A DNA stretch of 64,000 bases from contig NZ_JACIDS010000003.1 of NCBI RefSeq assembly GCF_014196455.1, positions 62,001-126,000 on the forward strand, given 5' to 3'. Every line of letters begins with the position of its first letter. Position 1 is the first letter of the stretch. The notes beneath the pieces are model-generated. The model was not told the origin of the DNA and did not search any database. It was given only the letters and a program-made list of their open reading frames with translations. Shown here piece by piece: positions 1 through 9,407 of this stretch. Source of the DNA: Kaistia hirudinis. GTDB lineage: Bacteria; Pseudomonadota; Alphaproteobacteria; Rhizobiales; Kaistiaceae. The position numbers and the translations under genes are program-made.

Positions 1-705
1 AACGGCCCTCTGCATCTCGATCAACTCGCCGATGCCCTGGCGCGCCAGCGCGAGCATGGCCGTAAGTTCCGCCTCGTCGAAGGGCTTGCCCTCGGCCGTG
101 CCCTGGATCTCGACGATGCCGCCCGAGCCGGTCATCACGAAATTGGCGTCCGTCTCGGCTTCCGAATCCTCGGCATAGTCGAGGTCGAGCACCGGCTTGC
201 CGCGATAGATGCCGACGGAAACGGCGGCGACGTGGTCGCGGATGACCTTCGGGCCGACCATGTCGCGCGACTTCATCCAGGTCAGGCATTCGTGCAGCGC
301 GATGAAGCCGCCCGTCACCGAAGCCGTCCGCGTGCCGCCATCGGCCTGCAGCACGTCGCAATCGATGGTGATCTGCTTTTCGCCGAGATGGACCAGATCG
401 ACCACGGCGCGCAGCGACCGGCCGATGAGGCGCTGGATCTCCAGCGTGCGGCCCGACTGCTTGCCGGCGCTCGATTCGCGCCGCATCCGCTCGCCGGTCG
501 AGCGCGGCAGCATGCCATATTCGGCGGTGACCCAGCCCTTGCCAGTGCCGCGGAGCCAGGACGGCGGCTTCTCTTCGAGACTGGCGGTGCACAGGACGTG
601 GGTGTCGCCGAACTTGACCAGGCAGGAGCCCTCGGCGTGTTTTGCGATGCCCCGCTCGAGCGAGACGACGCGCAGGGCGTCGGGGGCGCGTTTCGAAGGT
701 CGCAT
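1..705 (-). CDS. rph: Ribonuclease PH, 3' end cut by window edge
   Basis: RNase PH is a phosphorolytic 3'-5' exoribonuclease that trims the 3' ends of tRNA precursors. Reading leftward from the ATG at 705, the protein begins [12 protein letters not shown], the typical RNase PH opening, and continues with [18 protein letters not shown] and [11 protein letters not shown], which are family blocks around the phosphate site and active site. There are 235 codons before the window ends. Family members are about 238 residues, so only the last few residues are missing. It diverges from hrcA with 132 bp between the starts, the arrangement often seen in Rhizobiales. Confidence 0.95.
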   Translation of the reverse strand, partial: MRPSKRAPDALRVVSLERGIAKHAEGSCLVKFGDTHVLCTASLEEKPPSWLRGTGKGWVTAEYGMLPRSTGERMRRESSAGKQSGRTLEIQRLIGRSLRAVVDLVHLGEKQITIDCDVLQADGGTRTASVTGGFIALHECLTWMKSRDMVGPKVIRDHVAAVSVGIYRGKPVLDLDYAEDSEAETDANFVMTGSGGIVEIQGTAEGKPFDEAELTAMLALARQGIGELIEMQRAV

Positions 706-791
706 GCGTTTTCCTTGGCGGATTGGTTTGCCGCTTGTAGCCGCCGATGCGCCCGGACGCAAAGGTCCGCTTGAAGCGGGCGCGGAAATCG

Positions 792-808
792 ACACTTATC
801 AGGAGTGT
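792..808. promoter_or_regulatory. Short dyad upstream of hrcA
   Basis: ACACT (792-796) and AGTGT (804-808) form a 5-bp inverted repeat with a 7-bp spacer, about 30 bp upstream of the hrcA start. It resembles a shortened half of the HrcA operator CIRCE (CACTC ... GAGTG), but the spacer is too short and the arms are incomplete. An autoregulatory role is a guess. Confidence 0.2.
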
Positions 809-837
809 GAAGGCAATTCAGCGAGGATTGACCGGAT

Positions 838-1923
838 TTGGCTGGCGAACGTTCAAACCTTGAGAAGACGGCCTCGACCCTGGCGCAGCTCGACCGGCGC
901 TCGCGGGAGATATTCCGGCGCATCGTCGACAGCTATCTCGACAATGGCGAACCGCTCGGCTCGCGCAATCTTTCGCGCATCCTGCCGATGGCGCTGTCGC
1001 CCGCGTCGATCCGCAACGTCATGTCGGATCTCGAAAATCTCGGCCTCATTTATTCGCCGCATGTCTCGGCGGGACGTCTGCCGACCGAGAGCGGCCTGAG
1101 GCTCTTCGTCGATTCCATGCTCGAGGTCGGCGACCTCACCGAGGACGAGCGCCGCGATATCGAGACGCGCGTCGTGGCCGGCGGGATGGCCCGCAGCACC
1201 GACGACGTGCTGGCCGATGCGAGCCGCATGCTGTCGGGCCTGTCGCGCGGCGCCGGCGTCGTGCTGGCGACCAAGGCCGACGAGCCGCTGAAGCATATCG
1301 AATTCGTGCGCCTCGAGCCGACCCGCGCTTTGGTGGTGCTGGTCGGCGACGACGGCTCAGTCGAAAACCGCCTGATCGATCTCGATCCGGGTGTCACCCA
1401 GTCGACCCTCGTCGAGGCCGCGAACTATCTGAACAATCATCTGCGCGGGCGCACACTCTCGGAAGCGCGCGCCGAATTGCTGATGCGCCAGAGCGAAGCG
1501 CGGGCCGAACTCGACCAGCTGACGGCGGCGCTCGTCGATGCGGGCCTTGCGAGCTGGGCCGATGCGGCGGCCGGGCGGCCGGACACGCTGATCGTGCGCG
1601 GCCAGGCCAATCTGCTCGAAGATGTGCGCGCGGCGGAGGATCTGGAGCGCATCCGCCTGCTGTTCGACGACATCGAGACGCAGAAGGAGCTGATCCGCCT
1701 CCTCGGCGACGCCGAAGACGGCGAGGGCGTGCGCATCTTCATCGGCTCGGAAAACAAGCTCTTCTCGCTCTCCGGCTCCTCGCTGGTGGTCTCGCCCTAT
1801 CGCGATACGAACCGGCGCGTGGTCGGCGTGCTCGGCGTCATCGGCCCGACGCGGCTCAACTATGCCCGCATCGTGCCGATGGTGGACTATACGGCGAAGC
1901 TGGTCGGCCGCCTGATCCGCTGA
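838..1923 (+). CDS. hrcA: Heat-inducible transcription repressor HrcA
   Basis: HrcA represses chaperone operons by binding CIRCE operators and is kept active by GroEL. The 361-residue product has the usual N-terminal winged helix (about residues 15-85, with [13 protein letters not shown] and [15 protein letters not shown]) followed by the GAF-like dimerisation region ([26 protein letters not shown] near the end, here in two parts). The start is TTG: a stop lies three codons upstream (829-831) and a GAGGA ribosome site sits at 823-827, ten bases before it. In many relatives grpE follows hrcA, but here the next gene is a reductase. No full CIRCE is visible upstream. Confidence 0.93.
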   Translation: MAGERSNLEKTASTLAQLDRRSREIFRRIVDSYLDNGEPLGSRNLSRILPMALSPASIRNVMSDLENLGLIYSPHVSAGRLPTESGLRLFVDSMLEVGDLTEDERRDIETRVVAGGMARSTDDVLADASRMLSGLSRGAGVVLATKADEPLKHIEFVRLEPTRALVVLVGDDGSVENRLIDLDPGVTQSTLVEAANYLNNHLRGRTLSEARAELLMRQSEARAELDQLTAALVDAGLASWADAAAGRPDTLIVRGQANLLEDVRAAEDLERIRLLFDDIETQKELIRLLGDAEDGEGVRIFIGSENKLFSLSGSSLVVSPYRDTNRRVVGVLGVIGPTRLNYARIVPMVDYTAKLVGRLIR

Positions 1924-2006
1924 AATGCCATGGAGGCGCGACCGCCTGCCGTCTTCACAGCGCGGGATTGAGCCGATAAGAACGCCTTGAACGAACGGAG
2001 ACGGTC

Positions 2007-2978
2007 ATGACGACGCATCGCGGAAAGCTGGTCACGGTCTTCGGCGGGTCCGGATTCATCGGCCGCCATACGGTGCGCGCGCTGGCGCGGCACGGCTGGC
2101 GCGTGCGTGTCGCGGTCCGCCGGCCCGATCTCGCCGGCCATCTGCAGCCGCTCGGCACGGTCGGCCAGATCATGCCGGTCCAGGCCAATCTGCGCTATCG
2201 CTGGTCGATCGACCGCGCGGTCGAGGATGCGGATGCGGTCGTGAACCTCGTCGGCATCCTGAACGAAGGCGGCCGCCAGACCTTTGGCGCCGTGCAGGCC
2301 TTCGGCGCCCATGCCGTCGCCGAGGCGACGCGCGCCGCCGGCATCGAGCGTCTGGTCCATGTCTCGGCCATCGGCGCCGACAAGGGTTCCCCGGTCGCCT
2401 ATGCCCGCACCAAGGCGGAGGGTGAGGCGCGGGTGCTCGAGACGGTGCCCGGCGCCGTCGTGCTGCGCCCCTCGATCGTGTTCGGCCCCGAGGATCGCTT
2501 CTTCAATCGCTTCGCCGAGATGGCGCTCGCCTCGCCCGTTCTGCCGCTGATCGGCGGCGGCCACACCAAGCTGCAGCCGGTCTTCGTCGGCGATGTCGCC
2601 GAGGCGATTGCGCGCTCCGTTTCCGGCGCGGTCGCGGGCGGCCGGGCCTATGAGCTGGGCGGACCCGAAGTGAAGTCGTTCCGCGCCTGCATGGAACTCC
2701 TGCTGGCGGAAATCGAGCGTTCGCGCGCCCTGATGCCGCTGCCCTTCGGCCTGGCGCGCGCGCTGGCCTCGGTCCTCCAGATCCTCCCCGGCGCCCCGCT
2801 GACGGTCGATCAGGTCCGTCTGCTCGAGGTCGACAACATCGTCTCCGACGCCGCCCGCCAGGATGGCCGCACGCTGGAAGGCGTCGGCATCGTCCCGACG
2901 AGCATGTCGGCCGTGTTGCCGTCCTATCTCGTGCGCTTCAAGCCGCACGGCCAGTTCGAGCACAAGCGTTCGAGCTGA
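2007..2978 (+). CDS. NAD-binding SDR-type protein, complex I NDUFA9 subunit family
   Basis: This 323-residue protein is an atypical short-chain dehydrogenase of the NDUFA9-like type, a family related to an accessory subunit of respiratory complex I. It shows a Rossmann glycine motif GGSGFIG near residues 13-19, and VHVSAIGAD followed by a YxxxK pair (YARTK) in the position of the SDR active site. The C-terminal third (LTVDQVRLLEVDNIVSD) is the family's substrate-side domain. Relatives usually sit beside uppP and the FzlA/queG genes in alphaproteobacteria, as here. Its substrate is unknown; a role in ubiquinone or complex I function is inferred from the family only. Confidence 0.85.
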   Translation: MTTHRGKLVTVFGGSGFIGRHTVRALARHGWRVRVAVRRPDLAGHLQPLGTVGQIMPVQANLRYRWSIDRAVEDADAVVNLVGILNEGGRQTFGAVQAFGAHAVAEATRAAGIERLVHVSAIGADKGSPVAYARTKAEGEARVLETVPGAVVLRPSIVFGPEDRFFNRFAEMALASPVLPLIGGGHTKLQPVFVGDVAEAIARSVSGAVAGGRAYELGGPEVKSFRACMELLLAEIERSRALMPLPFGLARALASVLQILPGAPLTVDQVRLLEVDNIVSDAARQDGRTLEGVGIVPTSMSAVLPSYLVRFKPHGQFEHKRSS

Positions 2979-2998
2979 CCGTTTCGCGAGGGGGTGGT

Positions 2999-3022
2999 GG
3001 TCCTCACCCGAAGGTGAGGACC
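2999..3022. terminator. Convergent hairpin at 3' end of uppP
   Basis: A perfect 10-bp stem (2999-3008 with 3013-3022) closes on a CGAA tetraloop between the convergent reductase and uppP genes. It overlaps the uppP stop codon. There is no T-run on either side, so termination would be weak or the hairpin may protect mRNA 3' ends. Confidence 0.5.
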
Positions 3023-3810
3023 GCGGCGAGGCCGACACCGCCGACCACGATCCGCCAATAGGCGAAGGGCGCGAAGCCGCGACGGCTGACGAAGTCGAGC
3101 AGGTGGCGCACGACGAAGACCGCCGTGATGAAGGCAGCGATGAAGCCGACCGTGATGTCGAGCGCGGCGGCCCCCGTGATCGCGTCGCGGTTCTTGTAGA
3201 GGTCGTAGGCGAAGGCGCCGGTCATCGTCGGCAGCGCCAGGAAGAACGAGAATTCCGCTGCCGAGCGCTTGTCGCTGCCGAACATCATCGCCGCCACCAC
3301 GGTCGAGCCCGAGCGCGAGACGCCGGGAACCATGGCGAGGCACTGGGCGAGACCGATGCCCAGATACACCGTGAGCGGAAAGCGCGTCGCGTCATGATAG
3401 CGCGGGTTGAGGTCGAGCCGGTCGACGATCAGCAGCACGAAGCCGCCGAGAATCAGCATGATGCAGACGAGCATGGGGCTCTCGAACAGCACCTGCTTGA
3501 TGAAGCCATGCGCGGCGACGCCGATGACCACGGCCGGGAGGAAGGCGATCAGCACGCCATAGACGAAGCGCCGTGTCGCCGGATCGGACGGGAAATCGCG
3601 GATGATGCTGATGATGCGGCCGAAATAGACGGTGAGCAGCGCCAGGATCGCGCCGAGCTGGATCAGCACCTCGAAAGCGCGACCGGGGCTTTCGAAGCCG
3701 AGGAAATGGCCGATCAGGAGAAGGTGGCCCGTCGATGAGACGGGAATGAACTCGGTCAGCCCCTCAATGAGGCCGAGCACCAGCGCATCCAAGAGGCTCT
3801 GGGTATCCAT
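3004..3810 (-). CDS. uppP: Undecaprenyl-diphosphate phosphatase
   Basis: UppP (BacA) dephosphorylates undecaprenyl diphosphate at the cytoplasmic membrane, recycling the lipid carrier for peptidoglycan and other polymers. The 268-residue hydrophobic protein carries both signature blocks: [10 protein letters not shown] at residues 20-29 and PGVSRSGST at 162-170, with several membrane segments between and after. An upstream GGGAG ribosome site supports the ATG at 3810. It diverges from the FzlA-like gene, with about 155 bp between starts. Confidence 0.96.
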   Translation of the reverse strand: MDTQSLLDALVLGLIEGLTEFIPVSSTGHLLLIGHFLGFESPGRAFEVLIQLGAILALLTVYFGRIISIIRDFPSDPATRRFVYGVLIAFLPAVVIGVAAHGFIKQVLFESPMLVCIMLILGGFVLLIVDRLDLNPRYHDATRFPLTVYLGIGLAQCLAMVPGVSRSGSTVVAAMMFGSDKRSAAEFSFFLALPTMTGAFAYDLYKNRDAITGAAALDITVGFIAAFITAVFVVRHLLDFVSRRGFAPFAYWRIVVGGVGLAAVLTFG

Positions 3811-3966
3811 GATTTCTCCCGTGGGGATATCGTCGCAGGCGAGAAGCCGCGAATCGCGCTTGATCGCCGTCGCGATCGAAGACTATATGCGGGCCGCGAT
3901 GCGGCGCTGGCAATTGGACGAACCGCCGCAAAATCGCTGCGATTTCTCCCCACCTTGCCGGCGAAT

Positions 3967-4659
3967 ATGGCTCAGCTTCATCACCATCCCTTTTCCGCCG
4001 CCTCTCGATTCGTGCGTCTCGTCCTCGCCGAATACGACGAAACCGCCGATTTCATCGAGGAAAAGCCCTGGGTCCGCGACCCGGCGCTGCTCCTGATGAA
4101 CCCGGCCGGCACGCTGCCGATCTTCGTCGACGACAACGAGGCCGTCGTCTCGGGCGGCGCCGTCGTCGCCGAATATCTGGTCGAGACCAAGGGCGCGCGC
4201 ATGGGCGAGGTTCGCCTGATGCCCGAGCACGCGGCCGACCGGGCGGAAGTGCGCCGGCTCGTCGAATGGTTCTCGCGCAAGCTGCATGGCGAGGTGACGG
4301 ACTATCTGGTCACCGAGAAGATCTATAAGCGCCGCATGACGCCGGCCGAGGGCAAGACCTCGCCGGATCCCGCCGCGATCCGCGCGGCGCGGGCGAATAT
4401 CCGCTATCATCTCCAATACATCGGATATCTCGCCAGCCGGCGGAACTGGCTTGCCGGGCGCGAGCTGACGCTCGCCGACTTCGCGGCTGCCGCCGAGATC
4501 TCCTGCATCGACTATCTCGGTGAGGTGCCATGGGACGCGGACGAGACGGCGAAGGCGTGGTACGCCCGCATCAAGTCGCGCCCGTCCTTCCGCTCGCTGC
4601 TGACGGACACGCTCCGGGGCGTGCCGGCCTCGACCCACTACGCCGACCTCGACTTCTGA
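3967..4659 (+). CDS. fzlA: GST-fold protein, probable FtsZ-binding FzlA
   Basis: The 230-residue protein has a thioredoxin-like N-terminal GST domain ([20 protein letters not shown], then [12 protein letters not shown]) and an all-helical C-terminal GST domain ending in the tail STHYADLDF. FzlA of Caulobacter and Agrobacterium is a non-catalytic GST homologue that binds FtsZ and promotes constriction; its C-terminal tail is functionally important. I call FzlA because the N-terminus lacks an obvious catalytic Ser/Cys context, the acidic aromatic tail is retained, and the gene sits with uppP and queG. The ATG at 3967 starts the GST fold directly. A generic glutathione transferase remains possible. 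Confidence 0.72.
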   Translation: MAQLHHHPFSAASRFVRLVLAEYDETADFIEEKPWVRDPALLLMNPAGTLPIFVDDNEAVVSGGAVVAEYLVETKGARMGEVRLMPEHAADRAEVRRLVEWFSRKLHGEVTDYLVTEKIYKRRMTPAEGKTSPDPAAIRAARANIRYHLQYIGYLASRRNWLAGRELTLADFAAAAEISCIDYLGEVPWDADETAKAWYARIKSRPSFRSLLTDTLRGVPASTHYADLDF

Positions 4660-5786
4660 CCGCGGACGATCTCGCCGCCGAGAAAAGTCGCCTCGTCGCT
4701 GACGCGCGCGCCGAGGGTTTCGACGACATCCGCGTGGCGCGCGCCGATTCGATTCCCCATGCGGCGGACCGGCTCCGCCGTTTCCTCGCCGACGGCCATC
4801 ACGGCACTATGGCCTGGATGGCCGAGCACGAGGCGCGCCGCGGCGATCCACGCCATCTGTGGCCTGAGGTGCGCAGCGTCGTCATGCTGGCCATGAATTA
4901 CGGCCCCGACGAGGATCCGCGCGCGCTGCTGGAACGGCGCGATCGCGGCGCGATCTCTGTCTATGCGCGGAACCGCGACTATCACGACGTCATCAAGGGC
5001 AAGCTCAAGCTGGTCGCGGGCCGCCTCGCGGCGCGGACCGGGGCCGAGGTGAAGGTGTTCGTCGACACGGCGCCGGTGATGGAGAAGCCGCTCGCGGCGG
5101 CAGCGGGGCTCGGCTGGCAGGGCAAGCACACCAATCTGGTATCGCGCCGCTTCGGCTCCTGGCTCTTCCTCGGCTCGATCTTCACGGTGCTCGACCTGCC
5201 GCCGGACGAAGCGGAGCGCGACCATTGCGGGTCCTGCCGCGCCTGTCTCGACGCCTGCCCGACGGATGCCTTCCCGGCGCCTTATCGCCTCGATGCGCGC
5301 CGCTGCATCTCGTATCTGACGATCGAGCATGCCGGCCCGATTCCGCGCGAATTCCGCGCGGCCATGGTCAACCGGATCTATGGCTGCGACGATTGCCTCG
5401 CCGCCTGTCCGTGGAACAAGTTCGCGCAAAGTGCGGCGGAGATGAAGCTCAGGGCGCGGCCCGATCTCGTGGCGCCGCCGCTCGCCGAACTCGCCGCGCT
5501 CGACGACGCGGCCTTCCGTGCCCGCTTCGCCGGCTCGCCGATCAAGCGCATCGGCCGCAACCGCTTCGTGCGCAACGTCCTGATCGCGATCGGCAATTCA
5601 CAGGATCGCGCACTCGTGGCCGCGGCGCTCGCCGGCCTCGACGACCCGTCGCCGCTGGTCCGCGGCGCGGCAGTCTGGGCGCTCGGACGGCTGGCGCCGG
5701 CCATGGCGCTCGCCGAGAAGCAGGCCCGCATCGACGCGGAATCCGACGCCGATGTCCTGGAAGAATGGCGGACTTCTATCCCTTGA
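4530..5786 (+). CDS. queG: tRNA epoxyqueuosine(34) reductase QueG
   Basis: QueG is a cobalamin and iron-sulfur enzyme that reduces epoxyqueuosine to queuosine in the tRNA wobble base. Two ferredoxin-type clusters are visible, [13 protein letters not shown] and [11 protein letters not shown], followed by a C-terminal HEAT-like repeat region ([19 protein letters not shown]). The start is uncertain. Family homology begins around 4656, right at the stop of the upstream gene, but the only ATG in frame is at 4530, 130 bp inside that gene; residues before about 43 look non-homologous. A CTG at 4656, overlapping the upstream TGA, or a GTG at 4734 are alternatives. The 3' end overlaps gpmA by 11 bp, convergently. 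Confidence 0.9.
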   Translation: MGRGRDGEGVVRPHQVAPVLPLAADGHAPGRAGLDPLRRPRLLTADDLAAEKSRLVADARAEGFDDIRVARADSIPHAADRLRRFLADGHHGTMAWMAEHEARRGDPRHLWPEVRSVVMLAMNYGPDEDPRALLERRDRGAISVYARNRDYHDVIKGKLKLVAGRLAARTGAEVKVFVDTAPVMEKPLAAAAGLGWQGKHTNLVSRRFGSWLFLGSIFTVLDLPPDEAERDHCGSCRACLDACPTDAFPAPYRLDARRCISYLTIEHAGPIPREFRAAMVNRIYGCDDCLAACPWNKFAQSAAEMKLRARPDLVAPPLAELAALDDAAFRARFAGSPIKRIGRNRFVRNVLIAIGNSQDRALVAAALAGLDDPSPLVRGAAVWALGRLAPAMALAEKQARIDAESDADVLEEWRTSIP

Positions 5787-6396
5787 GGACGCGCTTCTCC
5801 GCGACGGTGGTGTCGGCGTTCAGGCGATAGACGATCGGGACGCCCGTCTCGAGCTCGCGCTGCAGGATCTCTTCGGGCGTGAGGCCTTCGAGCGCCATGA
5901 TCAGCGCGCGCAGCGAATTGCCATGCGCGGCGACCAGCACCTTCTCGCCGCGCATCACCGGCGGCAGGATGTTGAAGAGATAATAGGGCCACACGCGCGC
6001 GCCGGTATCCTTGAGCGATTCGCCGCCGGGCGGGGCGATGTCGTAGGAGCGGCGCCAGATATGCACCTGCTCCTCGCCCCACTTTGCGCGGGCATCGTCC
6101 TTGTTGAGGCCCGAGAGGTCGCCATAGTCCCGCTCGTTCAGCGCCTGGTCGCGGATCGTCTGGAGGTCCGGCTGGCCGACCTCGTCGAGGATCAGCTTCA
6201 GCGTGTGCTGCGCGCGGGTGAGGGCGGAGGTGAAGGCGATGCCGAAGGAGAGGTCCAGCGCCTTCAGCCGCTTGCCGGCATTCTTCGCCTCCTCGACGCC
6301 GACCGGCGTCAGGTCCGGATCGCGCCAGCCGGTGAAGAGGTTCTTCAGGTTCCAGTCGCTCTGGCCGTGGCGCACGAGAACGAGGAGGCGGTCCAT
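5776..6396 (-). CDS. gpmA: 2,3-bisphosphoglycerate-dependent phosphoglycerate mutase
   Basis: This glycolytic enzyme interconverts 3- and 2-phosphoglycerate through a phosphohistidine. The phosphate-accepting histidine is H10 in RHGQSDWN, the conserved [10 protein letters not shown] block carries the catalytic glutamate, and [11 protein letters not shown] holds the second histidine. At 206 residues it is the short form found in Rhizobiales, lacking an internal insertion seen in the 250-residue enterobacterial enzyme. It lies 30 bp downstream of dapB on the same strand, so the two are probably cotranscribed. Confidence 0.95.
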   Translation of the reverse strand: MDRLLVLVRHGQSDWNLKNLFTGWRDPDLTPVGVEEAKNAGKRLKALDLSFGIAFTSALTRAQHTLKLILDEVGQPDLQTIRDQALNERDYGDLSGLNKDDARAKWGEEQVHIWRRSYDIAPPGGESLKDTGARVWPYYLFNILPPVMRGEKVLVAAHGNSLRALIMALEGLTPEEILQRELETGVPIVYRLNADTTVAEKRVLKG

Positions 6397-6426
6397 GCGG
6401 GTTCTTCCTGGATCGAGGGTGGGGTT

Positions 6427-7236
6427 TCAGGCGAGGCCGAGGACGTCGGCCATGGAGTAGCGGCCGGGCTTGCGCCCGGCGGCCCAGCGCGCGGCCTTGA
6501 CGGCGCCGCGGGCAAAGATCGCGCGGTCGGACGCATGATGGGAGAGGGTGATCGTCTCGCCCTCGCCGGCGAAGAGCACGGAATGGTCACCGGCGACCGA
6601 GCCGCCGCGAAGCGTCGCGAAGCCGATCGTCCCGCGCGGCCTTGCGCCGGTATGGCCGTCGCGCACGCGCACGGAATGGTCGGCGAGGGTGATCTCGCGC
6701 CCCTCGGCGGCCGCCTGCCCGAGCAGCAGGGCGGTGCCGGACGGCGCGTCGATCTTGTGGCGATGATGCATCTCGAGGATCTCGATGTCGAAATCCGCGT
6801 CGAGCGCCCGTGCCGCCTGGCGGACGAGGCCCGCGAGCAGGTTGACGCCGAGGCTCATATTGCCGGACTTGACGACCACCGCATGGCGCGCGGCGGCATC
6901 GATGGCGGCTTCCTGGTCGGCCGAGAGGCCCGTGGTGCCGATGACGTGCACGATGCGGGCCTGCGCCGCGATTTCGGCGAAGCCGACGGTCGCCGCCGGA
7001 ACGGTGAAGTCGAGCACGCCTTCGGCACGGGCGAAGACCGTGAGCGGGTCGTCGGAGACGGCGACACCGAGCGGCGGCAGGCCGGCCAGCGTTCCGGCAT
7101 CCTGGCCGAGCTCGGCAGCGCCTTCGCGCTCGATCGCGCCGACGAGACGAACGCCCTCGCTCTCCGCAACGATGCGGATCAGCGTCCGGCCCATGCGGCC
7201 GGCCGCGCCCACGACGACGAGGCCCATATCGCTCAT
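6427..7236 (-). CDS. dapB: 4-hydroxy-tetrahydrodipicolinate reductase
   Basis: DapB catalyses the second step of the diaminopimelate/lysine pathway, feeding peptidoglycan synthesis. The 269-residue protein has the nucleotide-binding motif GAAGRMGR at residues 10-17 and the catalytic block [15 protein letters not shown] with H157/H158 and K161. Met4 is an alternative start. It sits upstream of gpmA and downstream of pyrF, all leftward. Confidence 0.96.
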   Translation of the reverse strand: MSDMGLVVVGAAGRMGRTLIRIVAESEGVRLVGAIEREGAAELGQDAGTLAGLPPLGVAVSDDPLTVFARAEGVLDFTVPAATVGFAEIAAQARIVHVIGTTGLSADQEAAIDAAARHAVVVKSGNMSLGVNLLAGLVRQAARALDADFDIEILEMHHRHKIDAPSGTALLLGQAAAEGREITLADHSVRVRDGHTGARPRGTIGFATLRGGSVAGDHSVLFAGEGETITLSHHASDRAIFARGAVKAARWAAGRKPGRYSMADVLGLA

Positions 7237-7294
7237 GTGTCATCCTCTCTTGTGGGAGGGATATAGCAGGGTGAGGACGACCGCGGAAAGGCCG

Positions 7295-8002
7295 TCAGGT
7301 TGAAAGGGCGCGCGCGATCTCCTTCTGGATCGCGTGAGCCGCGGCTTTGGGGTCAGCCGCTTCCAGAATCGGACGTCCGATGACGAGATGGTCCGCCCCG
7401 GCGCGGATCGCGGCCGTCGGGGTCGCGATGCGCTTCTGGTCGCCGACCGGGGTGCCGCCCGGCCGGATCCCCGGCGTCACGATCGCCATGCCGGCGCCGA
7501 CGACGGCCCGCATCGCCGCCGCCTCGCTCGGCGAGCAGACGATGCCGTCCATGCCGGCGGCGCGCGCATCCGCCGCCCGGCGGGAGACCAGCTCGCCGAT
7601 CGTGCCCGCATAGCCGGCCGCCGCGAGGTCGGCCTCGTCCATGGAGGTGAGGACCGTGACGGCGAGCAGGCGCAGATCGCTCGTGCCCTTGCCCGCGACG
7701 GCGGCGCGCATGGCCTTCGGATAGGCGTGGATGGTGCAGAAGGTCATGCCGAGCTTGGCGATGTTCTCGACCGCGTGCTCGACCGTATTGTCGATGTCGA
7801 GCAGCTTGACGTCGAGGAAGACCTTCTTGCCGCGATCGAGAAGGCGTCGCGCGAAGTCGATCCCGCCGGCAAAGGTGAGCTGCAGCCCGACCTTGTAGAA
7901 GGTCACGGTGTCGCCGAGCGTGTCCACCATGTCGTCGGCCGCCTCGATGGTGGGCAGGTCCAGACCGACGATCAGGCGGTCGCGCATGTCGAAGAGGGCC
8001 AT
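7295..8002 (-). CDS. pyrF: Orotidine 5'-phosphate decarboxylase
   Basis: PyrF converts OMP to UMP, the last step of pyrimidine synthesis. The 235-residue TIM barrel shows the active-site array D64-x-K66-x-x-D69 in [13 protein letters not shown], an upstream lysine in FYKVGLQL, and the phosphate-binding end VTPGIRPGG and DHLVIGRPI. It is followed 58 bp downstream by dapB and preceded 22 bp upstream by a flavin reductase gene on the same strand. Confidence 0.97.
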   Translation of the reverse strand: MALFDMRDRLIVGLDLPTIEAADDMVDTLGDTVTFYKVGLQLTFAGGIDFARRLLDRGKKVFLDVKLLDIDNTVEHAVENIAKLGMTFCTIHAYPKAMRAAVAGKGTSDLRLLAVTVLTSMDEADLAAAGYAGTIGELVSRRAADARAAGMDGIVCSPSEAAAMRAVVGAGMAIVTPGIRPGGTPVGDQKRIATPTAAIRAGADHLVIGRPILEAADPKAAAHAIQKEIARALST

Positions 8003-8024
8003 GGTGTCTCCCGGTCGAATGGCT

Positions 8025-8594
8025 TCAGGGGTTGTTGGTGCGTTCGCGGCTCGCGGCGACGAGATCGCGCGCGAGCCGTGTCAGGGCGGCGGCGAGCCTG
8101 GGATCATCCAACCCGCCCTTGGCGTCGAAGGCGCGTCCACCCCGTCCGACGGCGAGGCCGCCGCCGACGAGGGTCGCGCAGAGGCCGCGCGTCAGATGGC
8201 CGGTGAGCCCGGCGAGGGCGGCGCCCGCGCTCCAGTCGTCATCCGCGATCGCAGCGGCGGCAAAGAGCGGCGGCGGTCCGCGGCGCGGCTCCTCGCGCGG
8301 TCCGAGCCATTCGAGGAGATTGTGCAGCAATGGCGGCATCGATCCCGAGCGGCTGGGGCTCACCACGAACACCGCGTGGTGCGAACGGACGAGTTCGCGG
8401 AGGCGCAGGGCGTTGGGCGGCTGGGCAGATGACGCATCGGCGTCGAAGAGCGGCAAGGGGTAGTCGGCGAGCGCGATCCGCGTCGGCTCGGCATCGAGAA
8501 AGGCCAGCTCGCGCATGAACGCCGCAGCAAGCAGGGTCGCGGGCGCATCCGGCGCCGTCGAACCTGCGAAGACGAGAATGCGCGGCGGCTGCAT
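8025..8594 (-). CDS. NADPH-dependent FMN reductase family protein
   Basis: The 189-residue protein resembles the flavodoxin-fold NAD(P)H-dependent oxidoreductases that use bound FMN to reduce quinones, chromate or azo compounds. The phosphate loop is GSTAPDAPA near residue 11, and [19 protein letters not shown] matches the family block (usually SPEYNGSIPGVLKNAIDW). The usual E-Y-N is replaced by S-R-S, so flavin affinity or partner may differ. Its physiological substrate cannot be told from sequence. It is close upstream of pyrF. Confidence 0.8.
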   Translation of the reverse strand: MQPPRILVFAGSTAPDAPATLLAAAFMRELAFLDAEPTRIALADYPLPLFDADASSAQPPNALRLRELVRSHHAVFVVSPSRSGSMPPLLHNLLEWLGPREEPRRGPPPLFAAAAIADDDWSAGAALAGLTGHLTRGLCATLVGGGLAVGRGGRAFDAKGGLDDPRLAAALTRLARDLVAASRERTNNP

Positions 8595-8740
8595 CGTGGC
8601 TCCTGTCGGACGATGCTCTATCAGGCCCGACGCGTCGGCAAAAGGCCGGGGCGCGCGCTTTTCACACGGTCATCCGGCTATGCGTGGCGATCAGGGGGCA
8701 TCTGGCGATGTCAACAGCCTGACGATCGGCATGCGTCCGG

Positions 8741-9337
8741 TCAGGCCGTCTTGCGGTAGATCCACACGCGGGCAGGCGGCAGGTTCATCACCACCCAATT
8801 GGTGTGCTCGACGCTGAAGCGACCGGTCTCCGCCGGCACGGGGGGCACCAGCGCATAGGAAAACTGGATGAACGGCCGGCCGGCCGGCATGCGATCCAGC
8901 GCATCGACGATGAGCTTGCGCCGCATTTCGGGCGGGCGCGTGAACAGCGGCAGGCTGGAGACGACGGCCGATACCGGGCCGTCCACCCAACCCTTGAGCG
9001 TCGTCGAGAAGCCATAGGCGTCGCCCTCGACGATCCGCACGCCGGGGAAGCGCCGCTGCAGCAGCGTGCAGAATTCGGGATTGAACTCGATCGAGATGAT
9101 GCGGCCCGGTGCGACACCGCGCTCCAGCAGGGCCTGGGTGACGACGCCGGTGCCGGGCCCGAGTTCGACCACGGGCAGCTTGTCACCGGGATCGACGAAG
9201 CTCGCCATCAGCTTGGTCAGGGCCTTGCCGGACGGGCTGACGGCACCTGTCGTGAGCGGCCGTCCCATCCAGCTTCGAAGGAAGCGGACCTCATCGGCCA
9301 CCAAGGCTTTCAGCTTGCGCTTCTCGATCGACGACAT
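8741..9337 (-). CDS. pmtA: Phospholipid N-methyltransferase, PmtA type
   Basis: PmtA uses S-adenosylmethionine to methylate phosphatidylethanolamine towards phosphatidylcholine, a common lipid in rhizobial membranes. The 198-residue protein has the SAM motif VELGPGTGVVTQALLERG, the acidic motif II ISIEFNPEF, and SSLPLFTRPPEMRRKL in the position of the family's post-motif segment. The frame stays open upstream to 9547, but that part runs into dnaJ antisense; the ATG at 9337 (MSSIEKRKLKALVADE) begins the real protein. It follows dnaJ by 70 bp on the same strand. rRNA adenine methyltransferase-like proteins share the fold, so substrate is inferred. Confidence 0.82.
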   Translation of the reverse strand: MSSIEKRKLKALVADEVRFLRSWMGRPLTTGAVSPSGKALTKLMASFVDPGDKLPVVELGPGTGVVTQALLERGVAPGRIISIEFNPEFCTLLQRRFPGVRIVEGDAYGFSTTLKGWVDGPVSAVVSSLPLFTRPPEMRRKLIVDALDRMPAGRPFIQFSYALVPPVPAETGRFSVEHTNWVVMNLPPARVWIYRKTA

Positions 9338-9407
9338 CACGCCCCCTGCAGCATGTTCCCCACCAACTATCATCCGTCCTTCAAGGCAATCCTGTGACGA
9401 AGGGAGC

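Noticed and set aside
706-838. CIRCE operator upstream of hrcA
   Set aside because: Only a 5-bp dyad with a 7-bp spacer is present; CIRCE needs 9-bp arms with a 9-bp spacer.
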